A stretch of 64,000 bases of DNA. It comes from DASXKD01 sp963734725 (GTDB lineage Bacteria; Actinomycetota; Actinomycetes; Streptosporangiales; Streptosporangiaceae). Within the stretch, counting starts at the first letter, position 1, and every line of letters begins with the position of its first letter. This document shows positions 23,931-32,911 of the stretch, one piece after another. The notes under the pieces were generated by a model. That model was given only the letters and a program-made list of their open reading frames with translations. It made no database searches and was not told the DNA's origin. The translations under genes and the position numbers were made by a program. The stretch is taken from assembly GCA_963734725.1 (NCBI GenBank), contig CAVTIX010000019.1:1-64000 (forward strand), read 5' to 3'.

Positions 23931-24269
23931 ATGAAACTCACCATCTCGACGCACATCCTGGACACGGCGCTCGGCCGCCCGGCGGCCGGGGTGCCGGTCA
24001 CCCTCGACATCCGGTCCGGCGGCACCTGGGTGCCGGCCGGCGGCTCGGTGACCGGCCCGGACGGCCGCAGCGCCGACCTGCCCCCGCTCGACCCCGATGC
24101 CACGGCCACCGCCCGGCTCGTCTTCGCCGTGCGGGACTACCTGGTGGCCAGCCACGGCCAGGCGTTCTTCCCGGAGATCACGGTCGCCTTCACCGCCGGG
24201 CCTGGCGAGCATTACCACGTCCCGCTGCTGCTGGCGCCGTTCGGCTATTCCACCTACCGAGGGAGTTAG
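23931..24269 (+). CDS. uraH: 5-hydroxyisourate hydrolase
   Basis: 112 aa transthyretin-related protein. The N-terminal signature LTISTHILDTALGRPAAGVP and the diagnostic C-terminal tetrapeptide YRGS (STYRGS) are present, as is the central GEHYHVPLLL. Hydrolyses 5-hydroxyisourate to OHCU between urate oxidase and OHCU decarboxylase. Start is fixed by GGGGGAGGCC from element B, one base upstream of which the repeat ends. Only 3 bp separate it from the uricase gene. Confidence 0.95.
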   Translation: MKLTISTHILDTALGRPAAGVPVTLDIRSGGTWVPAGGSVTGPDGRSADLPPLDPDATATARLVFAVRDYLVASHGQAFFPEITVAFTAGPGEHYHVPLLLAPFGYSTYRGS

Positions 24270-24272
24270 GGC

Positions 24273-25160
24273 ATGCCCCAGGAACCGCCCCAGGTGCTGC
24301 TCGGGCCTGCCCGGTACGGCAAGGCCGAGGTCCGGGTGCTGCACGTGGACCGCTCCGGGCCACGGCACGAGATCACCGACCTCAACGTCACCGTCACGCT
24401 GGCCGGAGACATGGCCGACACCTACCTGACCGGCGACAACTCGGGCGTGCTGACCACCGACGCGCAGAAGAACACCGTGTACGCGTTCGCCCGGTCCGGG
24501 GTCCGGCCGGTCGAGGAGTTCGCGCTGCGGCTGGGCCGCCACTTCGCGCAGGTCGGTTTGGTGCACCGGGCGCAGGTGCGGATCGAGGAGTATGGCTGGC
24601 GGCGCATCGACGCCAGCGGCGGCCCGCACCCGCACTCGTTCGAGCGGCTGGCCGGCGCCAGGATCGTTAGCGCCTGCGTGCATGCCGACGGCCGCGCCGA
24701 GGTCGTGGCCGGCGTGGATGACCTGGTCGTGCTGAAGTCCACCGGCTCGGAGTTCCACGGGTTCCTGGTTGACCGGTACACGACGCTGGCGCCCACGGAC
24801 GACCGGATCCTCGCGACAGCGGTTGCCGCGCAGTGGCGTTTTGCAGTGAATGAGGCCGACTGGGCGGAATGCTTCCGCGGCGCGCGGACAGCACTGACGG
24901 AGGCGTTCGCCATCACCCACAGCCTGTCGCTGCAGCAGACCCTGTACGCGATGGGCGAGGCCGTCCTCGCGGCCTGCCCCGAGGTGGCCGAGGTCCGCCT
25001 GTCGCTGCCCAACAAGCATCACTTCCTGGTGGACCTTGACCCGTTCGGCCTGGACAACCCCGGCGAGGTGTTCTACGCGGCGGACCGGCCCTACGGGCTG
25101 ATCGAGGGGACCGTGCGCCGGGCCGGTGCGCCCGCCGGGGACCCGGAGCACCAATGGTGA
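24273..25160 (+). CDS. Urate oxidase (uricase)
   Basis: 295 aa, the usual cofactor-free uricase length. LLGPARYGKAEVRVL contains the active-site Lys, and TYLTGDNSGVLTTDAQKNTVYAFA carries the Thr of the catalytic dyad. VVLKSTGSEFHGFLVD and LSLPNKHHFLVDL are the other signature segments. Oxidises urate to 5-hydroxyisourate with release of H2O2. Cotranscribed with uraH (3-bp gap). Element C begins at its stop codon. Confidence 0.96.
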   Translation: MPQEPPQVLLGPARYGKAEVRVLHVDRSGPRHEITDLNVTVTLAGDMADTYLTGDNSGVLTTDAQKNTVYAFARSGVRPVEEFALRLGRHFAQVGLVHRAQVRIEEYGWRRIDASGGPHPHSFERLAGARIVSACVHADGRAEVVAGVDDLVVLKSTGSEFHGFLVDRYTTLAPTDDRILATAVAAQWRFAVNEADWAECFRGARTALTEAFAITHSLSLQQTLYAMGEAVLAACPEVAEVRLSLPNKHHFLVDLDPFGLDNPGEVFYAADRPYGLIEGTVRRAGAPAGDPEHQW

Positions 25161-25325
25161 GACATCCTCTGTCAACCTCGGGTCGCGTCACACCGCAGCC
25201 GCCGGGCCGAGCGCCGCATAAGGCCCCCCAGGGCTGTTGCGGTGTCCCGGCGGCGAGGACACGCCTCCCACTCCATCAAACTGCGTGCCTCCGGCACGAC
25301 CATGCGAAGCGCCCGCGAGGGAGGC
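25158..25325 (+). repeat. Interspersed stop-to-SD intercistronic element, copy C (168 bp)
   Basis: Starts at the uricase TGA (TGAGACATCCTCTGTCAAC). Contains ACCGCAGCCGCCGGGCCGA, CGGCGGCGAGGACACG and GTGCCTCCGGCACGACCATG, and ends in CGCGAGGGAGGC, which is the ribosome site for the ATG at 25330. Confidence 0.85.
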
Positions 25326-25329
25326 AAAG

Positions 25330-26718
25330 ATGGTGAGCCCGGCACCCGGGGCCGACCTGCTGGTCACCGGGGCCAAGCTGGTCGCCACCTGCGACTCCGG
25401 CCGCCGGGAACTGGCCGGCGGCTGGGTGGCCATCACCGGCGGGCTGGTCAGCGCGGTGGGCGCCGCGGGCAGCGAGCCGCCCGCCGCGCGGGAAACGCTG
25501 GACGCCTCGGGCTGCCTGGTCACGCCCGGCCTGATCAACGCCCATCACCACATGTACCAGAACCTCACCCGGTCCTACGCGCCGACGGTGAACGGCACCT
25601 TGTTCGAGTGGCTGAGCGGGCTGTACCCGCTGTGGGCGCGCCTGGACGAGGAGGCGGCGTACCTGTCCGCCTGGGTGGCCCTGGCCGAACTGGCCCTGGG
25701 CGGCTGCACCACCAGCACCGACCACCTCTACGTGGCGCCGCGCGACGGCGGCGACCTGTGGTCCGCGGAGATCACGGCCGCGCGCGAGGTGGGCCTGCGG
25801 TTCCACCCGACCCGCGGCTCGATGACCGTGGGCGCCAGCGATGGCGGCCTGCCCCCGGACTCGGTGGTGCAGGACGATGACGAGGTCCTCGCCGACAGCG
25901 AGCGCCTGGTCGCCGCGCGCCATGACCCCGGCTGGGGGGCGATGGTGCGGATCGCGCTGGCCCCGTGCTCCCCGTTCAGCGTCAGCCCGGAACTCATGCG
26001 GCGCACCGCCGAACTGGCCGAGCGCCTCGACGTGCGGCTGCACACGCACCTGGCCGAGGACCCGGACGAGGACAGCTACTGCCTGGAGCGGTTCGGCCGC
26101 CGGCCGGTCGATCAGTACGCGGAGGTCGGCTGGCTGACCCCGCGGTCGTGGGTGGCGCACTGCGTCTACCCGAACGCGGCGGAGGTCGCCCGGCTCGGCG
26201 CGGCCGGGGTCGGGGTGGCGCACTGCCCCAGCTCGAACATGCTGCTGGCCGGCGGCGGTTTCGCGCCGGTCACCGACCTGCGCGCGGCCGGCAGCCCGGT
26301 CGGGCTCGGCTGCGACGGGTCCTCCTCGTCCGACACTTCCTCGCTGTGGGTGGAGGCCCGTGCGGCGTACACGCTCGGGCGGCAGCGCCGCGGGCCGGCG
26401 GGCATGACCGCGCGGGAGGTGCTCGACATCGCCACCCGTGGCGGCGCCGGGTGCCTGGGGCGGGATGGGGAGATCGGCCAGCTCAGCGTGGGCACCACCG
26501 GCGACCTGGTGTGCTGGCCGCAGCAGGGCCTGGCGTTCGCCGGGGCGCTGACCGACCCGGTGGAGGCCTGGCTGCGCTGCGGGCCCACCGCCGCGCGGCA
26601 CACGGTGGTGGCCGGGCGGGTGATCGTTCGCGACGGCGCGCTCACCGTGCCGGGGGCCGAGGACATCCTGGCCCGGCACACCGCCGCGGCCGCCCGCATC
26701 CAGCGCCTCGACCGCTGA
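25330..26718 (+). CDS. 8-oxoguanine deaminase / guanine-deaminase-like amidohydrolase
   Basis: 462-aa amidohydrolase of the AtzC/TrzN-like cytosine-deaminase group. Metal and substrate motifs: GLINAHHHMYQNLTRSY, LAPCSPFSVSPELM (a segment shared with characterised 8-oxoguanine deaminases), LHTHLAEDPDED, VAHCVYPN, AHCPSSNMLL and GLGCDGSSSSDTSSLW. It would deaminate 8-oxoguanine to urate, or guanine to xanthine, feeding this purine-degradation island. The start at 25330 is set by GGGAGGC at the end of element C. The alternative of another N-heterocycle deaminase cannot be excluded. Confidence 0.85.
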   Translation: MVSPAPGADLLVTGAKLVATCDSGRRELAGGWVAITGGLVSAVGAAGSEPPAARETLDASGCLVTPGLINAHHHMYQNLTRSYAPTVNGTLFEWLSGLYPLWARLDEEAAYLSAWVALAELALGGCTTSTDHLYVAPRDGGDLWSAEITAAREVGLRFHPTRGSMTVGASDGGLPPDSVVQDDDEVLADSERLVAARHDPGWGAMVRIALAPCSPFSVSPELMRRTAELAERLDVRLHTHLAEDPDEDSYCLERFGRRPVDQYAEVGWLTPRSWVAHCVYPNAAEVARLGAAGVGVAHCPSSNMLLAGGGFAPVTDLRAAGSPVGLGCDGSSSSDTSSLWVEARAAYTLGRQRRGPAGMTAREVLDIATRGGAGCLGRDGEIGQLSVGTTGDLVCWPQQGLAFAGALTDPVEAWLRCGPTAARHTVVAGRVIVRDGALTVPGAEDILARHTAAAARIQRLDR

Positions 26719-26858
26719 CCCTCCCTCGGCCGCTGACCCCGCCTGGACCGCTGACCCTCCCTCGGCCGCTGACCCCGCCTGGACCGCTGACCCTCCCTCG
26801 GCCGGTGACCCCGCCTGGACCGCTGACCCCGCCTGGACCCCTGACCCCGCCTGGACCG
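26715..26858. repeat. Tandem array of eight 18-bp units at the deaminase stop codon
   Basis: Units CTGACCCTCCCTCGGCCG and CTGACCCCGCCTGGACCG alternate from 26715 to 26858. The first unit contains the TGA stop of the amidohydrolase gene and each unit repeats a TGA in that frame. Non-coding; a 36-bp dimer is the amplified module. Confidence 0.85.
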
Positions 26859-26865
26859 CTGACCC

Positions 26866-26921
26866 GCGTGATCGCGGACTATTACTTGCCTTTCCCGCGG
26901 AGTGAGCGACCGCGATCATGG
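26866..26921. terminator. Inverted repeat between convergent deaminase and GPP34 genes
   Basis: TGATCGCGG (26869-26877) pairs perfectly with CCGCGATCA (26910-26918) around a 32-nt AT-richer loop. It lies between convergent genes, so it could end transcripts from both sides. The loop is long for an intrinsic terminator, so a protein-binding role is also possible. Confidence 0.4.
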
Positions 26922-26930
26922 AATCCGGGG

Positions 26931-27701
26931 TCAGTGGCCGCCGTGCGCCCCGCCGCCGTGGCCGCCGGACCCCGCGGCGTGCGCGGAGTGCGCCGCGGAT
27001 ACGGCCGCGTGCGTCGCCGCGTGGACGGCCGCAGAGACCGCGGCGTGGCTCGCCGCGTGCACCGAGTGCGACACCGCGTGGTGGGCGTGCGGCGCCGGTC
27101 CGTCCGGACCGGCGGTGAAGCCGCCGTCGGCGACCAGTTCGAGGCGCTTGCGCCGGGCCCGGCCATCCCGCCCGGGGTAGAGCCGGCCCGCCAGGCCGAT
27201 CGCGTGGGCCAGGCCACCGAACGCGGCCTGGCCCAGGTCCACCTGCCCGGCGCCCTGGGCGATCGCGTCCAGCCGGGCCCGCGCATCGGTCACCCGCGCG
27301 GTGTCGGTGACCTGCCACCGGGTCACCCGGATGAACCCAAGGCGGGTCTGCTCCTGCCGCTGGAGCGCCCCGGCGGCCGCCAGCCGCGCCAGGTACGCGT
27401 CGCAGATGCCACGGCGGGGCCGCGAGCACCAGGTCCGCGCGCGCGGTGGGCGCCGCTGCGCGGCCAGGCCCGCCAGCGCCGCGTCGGCCTCGGCGTCCCC
27501 GGTCGGCGCCGGGTCCAGCACCGTGATCTGGCCGTCGGTGATCTGCACGCGCCCGCTCGCGGCCAGGCGCACCAGTTCTGCGCCCATCAGGCCGACGCCG
27601 GTCACGTTCGGCGCCGTCAGCCGGCCACTGCCCTGCCACACCGACAACAGCACGAGGTCATCGCCGAGCGTGCTCATCTGGGCATCCGGGCCGGCCGTCA
27701 C
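26931..27701 (-). CDS. GPP34 (GOLPH3/Vps74-like) family protein
   Basis: 256 aa. TLGDDLVLLSVWQGSGRL, LMGAELVRLAASGRVQITDGQITVLD, CDAYLARLAAAGALQRQEQ and GGLAHAIGLAGRLYPGRDGRARRKRL match bacterial GPP34 proteins. The eukaryotic homologue binds phosphatidylinositol 4-phosphate; bacterial members are common in actinomycetes with no settled function. The last about 60 residues are His/Ala/Gly low-complexity (HAVSHSVHAASHAAVSAAVH). Start at GTG 27701 or ATG 27677. Divergent from thrS. Closeness to phosphatidylinositol-mannoside genes is suggestive but not proof of a link. Confidence 0.85.
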   Translation of the reverse strand: MTAGPDAQMSTLGDDLVLLSVWQGSGRLTAPNVTGVGLMGAELVRLAASGRVQITDGQITVLDPAPTGDAEADAALAGLAAQRRPPRARTWCSRPRRGICDAYLARLAAAGALQRQEQTRLGFIRVTRWQVTDTARVTDARARLDAIAQGAGQVDLGQAAFGGLAHAIGLAGRLYPGRDGRARRKRLELVADGGFTAGPDGPAPHAHHAVSHSVHAASHAAVSAAVHAATHAAVSAAHSAHAAGSGGHGGGAHGGH

Positions 27702-27856
27702 GCGGCCACCTTAACCAGCGAGCCGAGCGCGGAGCGAGAACGCGGCGGCCGTGACGCGAATTAATGCGGCGTGTTACCCCCGGTGGCCTAGATAACATCG
27801 GGGGAAGTCGCCGGGGCGCCCGCCCTGGTCGATACCGTCCGTCCCAGGAGACAGCC

Positions 27857-29854
27857 GTGTCACCCCAGCAGATGCACATCACCCTCGCCGGCCGCGAGCT
27901 TGCGATGGATGCTGGCACGACCGCGGCCGACGCGATTTTCATGCCAAACGAAAGCGCCCCCGCGCCGTTGCCCAGCACGGTGATCGCCGCCCGGGTCAAC
28001 GGCGCCCTGCGCGACCTGGCAGCCCCGCTGGCCGACGGTGACCAGGTCGAGCCGGTTGAGATCGGCAGCGAGGATGGCCGGGCCATCCTGCGGCACTCCA
28101 CCGCGCACGTGATGGCGCAGGCCGTGCAGGCGTTGTTCCCCGGGACCAGGCTGGGCATCGGCCCGCCGGTGGAGTCCGGTTTCTACTACGACTTCGATGT
28201 GGCGCAGCCGTTCGACCCGGACGACCTGAAGAAGATCGAGTCGCGGATGCGCGCGATCATCAAGCAGGGCCAGCGTTTTTCCCGGCGCGTGGTGCTCGAG
28301 GACGAGGCCCGCGCCGAACTGGCCGGCGAGCCGTACAAGCTGGAGCTTGTCGGGCTCAAGGGCGGTGCGGTGGATGCGGAGGAATCCGCCGAGGTCGGCG
28401 GGCCCGAGCTGACCATGTACGACAACCTCGACCCGCGCAGCGGATCAGTGATCTGGACCGACCTGTGCCGGGGACCGCACCTGCCCACCACCAGGCACAT
28501 CCCGGCGTTCAAGCTGATGCGCACCGGCGGAGCGTACTGGCGCGGCAGCGAGAAGAACCCGCAGCTCCAGCGGATCTACGGCACCGCCTGGGAATCGCGG
28601 CAGGCCCAGGACGACTACCTGCACCTGCTGGCCGAGGCGGAGCGGCGCGACCACCGCAAGATCGGCGCCGAGCTTGACCTGTTCTCGTTCCCGACGGAGA
28701 TCGGCAGCGGGCTGGCCGTGTTCCACCCCAAGGGCGGCACCGTGCGGCGGGTCATGGAGGAATACTCGCGGCAGCGGCACCTCGACGCCGGGTATGAGTT
28801 CGTGAACAGCCCGCACATCACCAAGTCGGAGCTGTTCGAGACCTCCGGGCACCTGGGCTGGTTCGCGGAGAACATGTTCCCGCCCATGGAGATGGAGGGC
28901 GCGAAGTACTACCTCAAGCCGATGAACTGCCCGTTCCACATCCTGGTCTACCGGTCGCGCGGGCGGTCCTACCGGGAGCTGCCGCTGCGGCTGTTCGAGT
29001 TCGGCACCGTGTACCGGTACGAGAAGTCCGGGGTCGTGCACGGCCTGACCAGGGTCCGCGGCCTCACCATGGACGACGCGCACATCTTCTGCACCCGCGA
29101 GCAGGTGGGCGCGGAGTTGAAGAGCCTGCTGAAGTTCGTGCTTGACCTGCTCCGCGACTACGGGCTGTCCGACTTCTACCTGGAGTTGTCCACCAGGGAC
29201 GAGGCCAAGGAGAAGTTCGTCGGCAGCGACGAGGACTGGGCGCACGCGACCGAGATGCTCGCCGAGGCCGCCGGGGAGTCCGGCCTGGAGCTGGTCGCCG
29301 ACCCCGGCGGCGCCGCGTTCTACGGGCCGAAGATCTCGGTGCAGGTGAAAGACGCGATCGGGCGCACCTGGCAGCTGTCCACCATCCAGCTGGACTACAA
29401 CGAGCCCAAGCGGTTCGGCCTGGAGTACCAGGCGGCGGACGGCACCCGCCAGGAGCCGATCATGATCCACCGGGCGCTGTTCGGCTCCATTGAGCGGTTC
29501 TTCGGGATCCTGGTCGAGCACTACGCGGGCGCGTTCCCGCCGTGGCTGGCGCCGGTGCAGGTGGTCGGGATCCCGATCGCCGACGCGCACGTGCCCTACC
29601 TGGAGAAGGTGGCCGCCCGGCTGCGCGAGCACGGAATCCGGGTCGAGGTCGACGACAGCGCCGACCGGATGCAGAAGAAGATCCGGAACGCGCAGCGCCA
29701 GAAGGTGCCGTACATGCTGCTCGCCGGGGACGACGACGTCGCGGCAGGGGCGGTGTCGTTCCGGTACCGCAGCGGGGAGCAGAAGAACGGCGTGCCGGTG
29801 GACGAGGCGATCGCGGAGATCCTCAGGGCGGTCGCCGACCGCGTGCAGGTCTGA
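27857..29854 (+). CDS. thrS: Threonine-tRNA ligase
   Basis: 665 aa from the GTG at 27857, preceded by CAGGAGA. Domains in order: TGS (HITLAGRELAMDAGTTAADAI), the SAD editing domain with HSTAHVMAQAV, and a class II catalytic core with the zinc ligand motif LKPMNCPFHILVYRSR. Next come VHGLTRVRGLTMDDAHIF and IMIHRALFGSIERFFGILVE, then an anticodon-binding domain (VQVVGIPIADAHVPYLEKV). Charges tRNA-Thr. A start at 27764 is possible but lacks a ribosome site. Head of the thrS-HIT pair. Confidence 0.97.
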   Translation: MSPQQMHITLAGRELAMDAGTTAADAIFMPNESAPAPLPSTVIAARVNGALRDLAAPLADGDQVEPVEIGSEDGRAILRHSTAHVMAQAVQALFPGTRLGIGPPVESGFYYDFDVAQPFDPDDLKKIESRMRAIIKQGQRFSRRVVLEDEARAELAGEPYKLELVGLKGGAVDAEESAEVGGPELTMYDNLDPRSGSVIWTDLCRGPHLPTTRHIPAFKLMRTGGAYWRGSEKNPQLQRIYGTAWESRQAQDDYLHLLAEAERRDHRKIGAELDLFSFPTEIGSGLAVFHPKGGTVRRVMEEYSRQRHLDAGYEFVNSPHITKSELFETSGHLGWFAENMFPPMEMEGAKYYLKPMNCPFHILVYRSRGRSYRELPLRLFEFGTVYRYEKSGVVHGLTRVRGLTMDDAHIFCTREQVGAELKSLLKFVLDLLRDYGLSDFYLELSTRDEAKEKFVGSDEDWAHATEMLAEAAGESGLELVADPGGAAFYGPKISVQVKDAIGRTWQLSTIQLDYNEPKRFGLEYQAADGTRQEPIMIHRALFGSIERFFGILVEHYAGAFPPWLAPVQVVGIPIADAHVPYLEKVAARLREHGIRVEVDDSADRMQKKIRNAQRQKVPYMLLAGDDDVAAGAVSFRYRSGEQKNGVPVDEAIAEILRAVADRVQV

Positions 29855-29900
29855 CCCGCGGCTGCGCGCGCCTGCGGCGCGCAGCCCTATGCTGCAAAGC

Positions 29901-30464
29901 ATGTCGGTACCGGATGAGCCGTTCGAGCAGGACGGGGCTGGCGTGCCCGACGGGTTCCAGCGGCTCTGGAGCCCGCATCGCATGGCCTACATCAAGGGCG
30001 AGAACCGGGCGAGCACTGATGGTCCCGAAGAGTGCCCGTTCTGCCGGATACCGAAGCTCGACGACGCCGAGGGCCTGATCGTCGCGCGGGGCGAACTCGT
30101 GTACACGGTGATGAACCTGTACCCGTACAACTCCGGCCACGTCATGGTCTGCCCGTACCGGCACGTGGCCGACTACACCGACCTCGACCTGCCGGAAACC
30201 GCCGAGCTGGCCGCGCACACCAAGCTGGCCATGGCCGCGCTGCGGGCCGCTTCGGGCGCGCAGGGGTTCAACATCGGCATGAACATGGGGGGCGTCGCCG
30301 GAGCGGGAATTTCCGCGCACCTGCACCAGCATGTGGTGCCGCGGTGGGGCGGGGACACGAACTTCATGCCCGTCGTGGCGCACACCAAGGTGCTGCCCCA
30401 GCTCCTAAGCGACACCAGGGACCTGATCGCGGCCGCCTGGCCCGCGGGCCAGGCGTCACGCTGA
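29901..30464 (+). CDS. HIT-domain protein (Ap4A phosphorylase-like)
   Basis: 187 aa. The HIT motif ISAHLHQHVVPRW and an N-terminal ECPFCRIPKLDD zinc-type motif are visible, with NLYPYNSGHVMVCPYRHVADYTDL between. Position after thrS and before the PIM genes equals Rv2613c of M. tuberculosis, an Ap4A phosphorylase, so the same activity is likely. An ATG at 29889 is an alternative start. Confidence 0.92.
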   Translation: MSVPDEPFEQDGAGVPDGFQRLWSPHRMAYIKGENRASTDGPEECPFCRIPKLDDAEGLIVARGELVYTVMNLYPYNSGHVMVCPYRHVADYTDLDLPETAELAAHTKLAMAALRAASGAQGFNIGMNMGGVAGAGISAHLHQHVVPRWGGDTNFMPVVAHTKVLPQLLSDTRDLIAAAWPAGQASR

Positions 30465-30499
30465 GCCCACGCACACATCCGCCGCCCCCGGGCCCGGCG

Positions 30500-30550
30500 G
30501 GTGTGAATGTGAGTTGGGTGTTCAAAGAACAACACCAAATTCACATCCAC
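30500..30550. terminator. Bidirectional terminator between HIT and EF-G-like genes
   Basis: GTGTGAATGTGAG...GGTGTT pairs with AACACC...TTCACATCCAC around a CAAAGAAC loop, giving a stem of about 20 bp with few mismatches. Its GC content is markedly lower than the neighbourhood, and it is centred in the 115-bp gap between two convergent genes. Confidence 0.65.
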
Positions 30551-30579
30551 GGGCCGCAACCGGGCGAAGGCCGGCCGCG

Positions 30580-32724
30580 TTACTCCTTGGCGGCGCTTAC
30601 CAGCTTGTCGGCCAGGTGCGACGGGAGCGGCTCGTAGCGCAGGTAGGACCGGGTGAACGAGCCGGTGCCCTGGGACATCGACCGCAGGTCGATGGCGTAG
30701 CGGGTGATCTCCAGCTCCGGGATCTCCGCCTTGACCAGCGTCCGGCCGCCCGCGATCGGCTCGGTGCCGAGCACCCGGCCGCGCCGGGAGGACAGGTCCG
30801 ACATGACCGCGCCGACGTAATCGTCGGGCACCAGCACCGACACCTCGTCCACCGGCTCCAGCAGCGACACCTTCGCCTTGTCCGCGGCGTCGCGCAGCGC
30901 GGCCCGGCCCGCCTTCTGGAAGGCCATGTCGGAGGAGTCCACCGAGTGCGCCTTGCCGTCGAACAGGGTGACCCTGACGTCCACCATCGGGTACCCGGCC
31001 AGGACCCCCTGCTCCATCTGGGCCCGCAGGCCCTTCTCCACCGAGGGGATGAACTGCCGCGGCACCACGCCGCCGACGATCTTGTCCACGAACTCGAAGC
31101 CGGCGCCGGAGGGGAGCGGCTCCACCTCGATGTGCGCGATGCCGAACTCGCCGTGGCCGCCGGTCTGCTTGACGTTGCGGCCCAGTCCCCGGGCCTTGCT
31201 CGCGACCGTCTCCCGCAGCGGCACCCGCAGCTCGGTGGTCTCCACCGCGACCCCGTGCCGGTTGGCCAGCCGGTCGAGCATCACGTCCGCGTGCGCCTCG
31301 CCCATCGACCAGAGCACCAGCTGGTGCGTCTCTGGGTTGTTCTCCATGCGCAGCGTCGGGTCCTCGGCCACCAGCCGGCTCAGCGCCTGCGACAGCTTGT
31401 CCTCGTCCGCCTTGGACTTGGCCGTGATCGCCACCGGCAGCAGTGGCTCGGGCATGTTCCACGGCTCCATCAGCAGCGGGCGCTCCTTGCTGGAGAGCGT
31501 GTCACCGCTTTCCGCGCTGGACAGCTTGGCGACCGCGCAGATGTCCCCGGCGGGGCAGGCAGGCACCGGGCGCTGGTGCTTGCCCAGCGGCGAGGTCAGC
31601 GCGCCGACCCGCTCGTCGGCGTCGTGGTCGGCGTGACCACGCTCGGCCATCCCGTGCCCGGACACGTGCACCACGGTGTCTGGCCGCAGCGTGCCGGAGA
31701 ACACCCGGACCAGGCTGACCCGGCCGACGTAGGGGTCGGAGGTGGTCTTCACCACCTCGGCAAGGAGCGGCCCGTTGGGGTCGCTGGTCAGGCCGGTTAC
31801 GGGCTTGCCGTCCACGGAGGTGACCGGCGGCAGCGGATGCTCCTGGGGGGAGGGGAAAGCCTGGGTGATGACCTCGAGGAGCTCTTCCATCCCGACGCCG
31901 TGCGGCGCGGACGCAGCGAGCACCGGGTAGAAGGTGCCGCGTGCCACCGCCGTCTCCAGGTCGTCGATGAGGCTCTTCGGGTCGATCTCGTCACCGGAGA
32001 GGTAGGCGTCCATGAGGGACTCGTCTTCGCTCTCCTGGATGATCCCCTCGATCAGCGTGCCGCGCAGTTCCTCGACCCGGCTCGCGTAGGCGGCGTCGGG
32101 GTCGCGCTCGGTCCTGGTCCCGCTGGAATAGTCGAACATCCGCCCCGACAACAGGCCGATCAGGCCCTGCAGGTCCGTGCCCGCGCCGCCGACCGGCAGG
32201 TACAAGGGGGCTACCGCGTCGCCGAAGGCGTCCCGGCACGCGTTCATCGCCTGGTCGAAGTCGCCGCGGTGGTGGTCGACCTTCGTGATGACCACGGCGC
32301 GGGGCATCCCGACCGCGGCGCACTCGTCCCACAGCATCTTGGTCAGGCCGTCCACGCCCTCGGTCGCGGAGACGGTGAACAGGGCCGCGTCCGCGGCCCG
32401 CAGCCCGGCCCGCAGGTCGCCGGTGAAGTCGGCGTAGCCGGGGGTGTCCAGCAGGTTCACCTTGACCCCCGCGTGCACAAGCGGGGCCACGGTGAGGTTG
32501 ACCGAGCGCTGCTGCCTGATCTCCACCTCATCAAAGTCGCTGACGGTCGTGCCATCCTCCACCCGGCCCATCCGCTGGATGGTCCCGGTCGCGTTCAGCA
32601 GCGCCTCGACCAGCGTTGTCTTTCCTGCTCCGGAATGGCCGACCAGCACGACGTTGCGCACGCCGCCAGGCTGGTCGGCCGGTGCCGCGCCGCCTGTGGC
32701 TGTCGATCCTCTCCTGTCTGTCAT
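30580..32724 (-). CDS. Elongation factor G-like GTPase (EF-G2 type)
   Basis: 714 aa with the five EF-G domains. G1 GHSGAGKTTLVEALL, switch I RSVNLTVAPL and G3 DTPGYADF are normal. The G4 position reads TKVD instead of NKxD, as in the actinobacterial EF-G2 paralogues. Domain IV/V sequences (GGVVPRQFIPSVEKGLRAQM, RRGRVLGTEP) follow. Probably not the housekeeping translocase, which lies with rpsL/rpsG elsewhere; paralogues of this type are thought to act as ribosome-associated GTPases with special roles. Convergent with the HIT gene, divergent from pgsA. Confidence 0.93.
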   Translation of the reverse strand: MTDRRGSTATGGAAPADQPGGVRNVVLVGHSGAGKTTLVEALLNATGTIQRMGRVEDGTTVSDFDEVEIRQQRSVNLTVAPLVHAGVKVNLLDTPGYADFTGDLRAGLRAADAALFTVSATEGVDGLTKMLWDECAAVGMPRAVVITKVDHHRGDFDQAMNACRDAFGDAVAPLYLPVGGAGTDLQGLIGLLSGRMFDYSSGTRTERDPDAAYASRVEELRGTLIEGIIQESEDESLMDAYLSGDEIDPKSLIDDLETAVARGTFYPVLAASAPHGVGMEELLEVITQAFPSPQEHPLPPVTSVDGKPVTGLTSDPNGPLLAEVVKTTSDPYVGRVSLVRVFSGTLRPDTVVHVSGHGMAERGHADHDADERVGALTSPLGKHQRPVPACPAGDICAVAKLSSAESGDTLSSKERPLLMEPWNMPEPLLPVAITAKSKADEDKLSQALSRLVAEDPTLRMENNPETHQLVLWSMGEAHADVMLDRLANRHGVAVETTELRVPLRETVASKARGLGRNVKQTGGHGEFGIAHIEVEPLPSGAGFEFVDKIVGGVVPRQFIPSVEKGLRAQMEQGVLAGYPMVDVRVTLFDGKAHSVDSSDMAFQKAGRAALRDAADKAKVSLLEPVDEVSVLVPDDYVGAVMSDLSSRRGRVLGTEPIAGGRTLVKAEIPELEITRYAIDLRSMSQGTGSFTRSYLRYEPLPSHLADKLVSAAKE

Positions 32725-32911
32725 CGTCGCCTCCTGCTGGTCGATCGCCTGCTGGCCCGTTCGGCTGCCCTACGACCAGCCTTTACCCCTCGGCTACCGC
32801 ACCACAAGCCCCCGGCCAGAATCGCCCGGTGGCGAGGGGCGACAGTAGGGTGTGTCCGGTGGGCGCGCAGCAGGCTGGAGATCCACTGGACATGCCTAGT
32901 ATCGGACGGCC

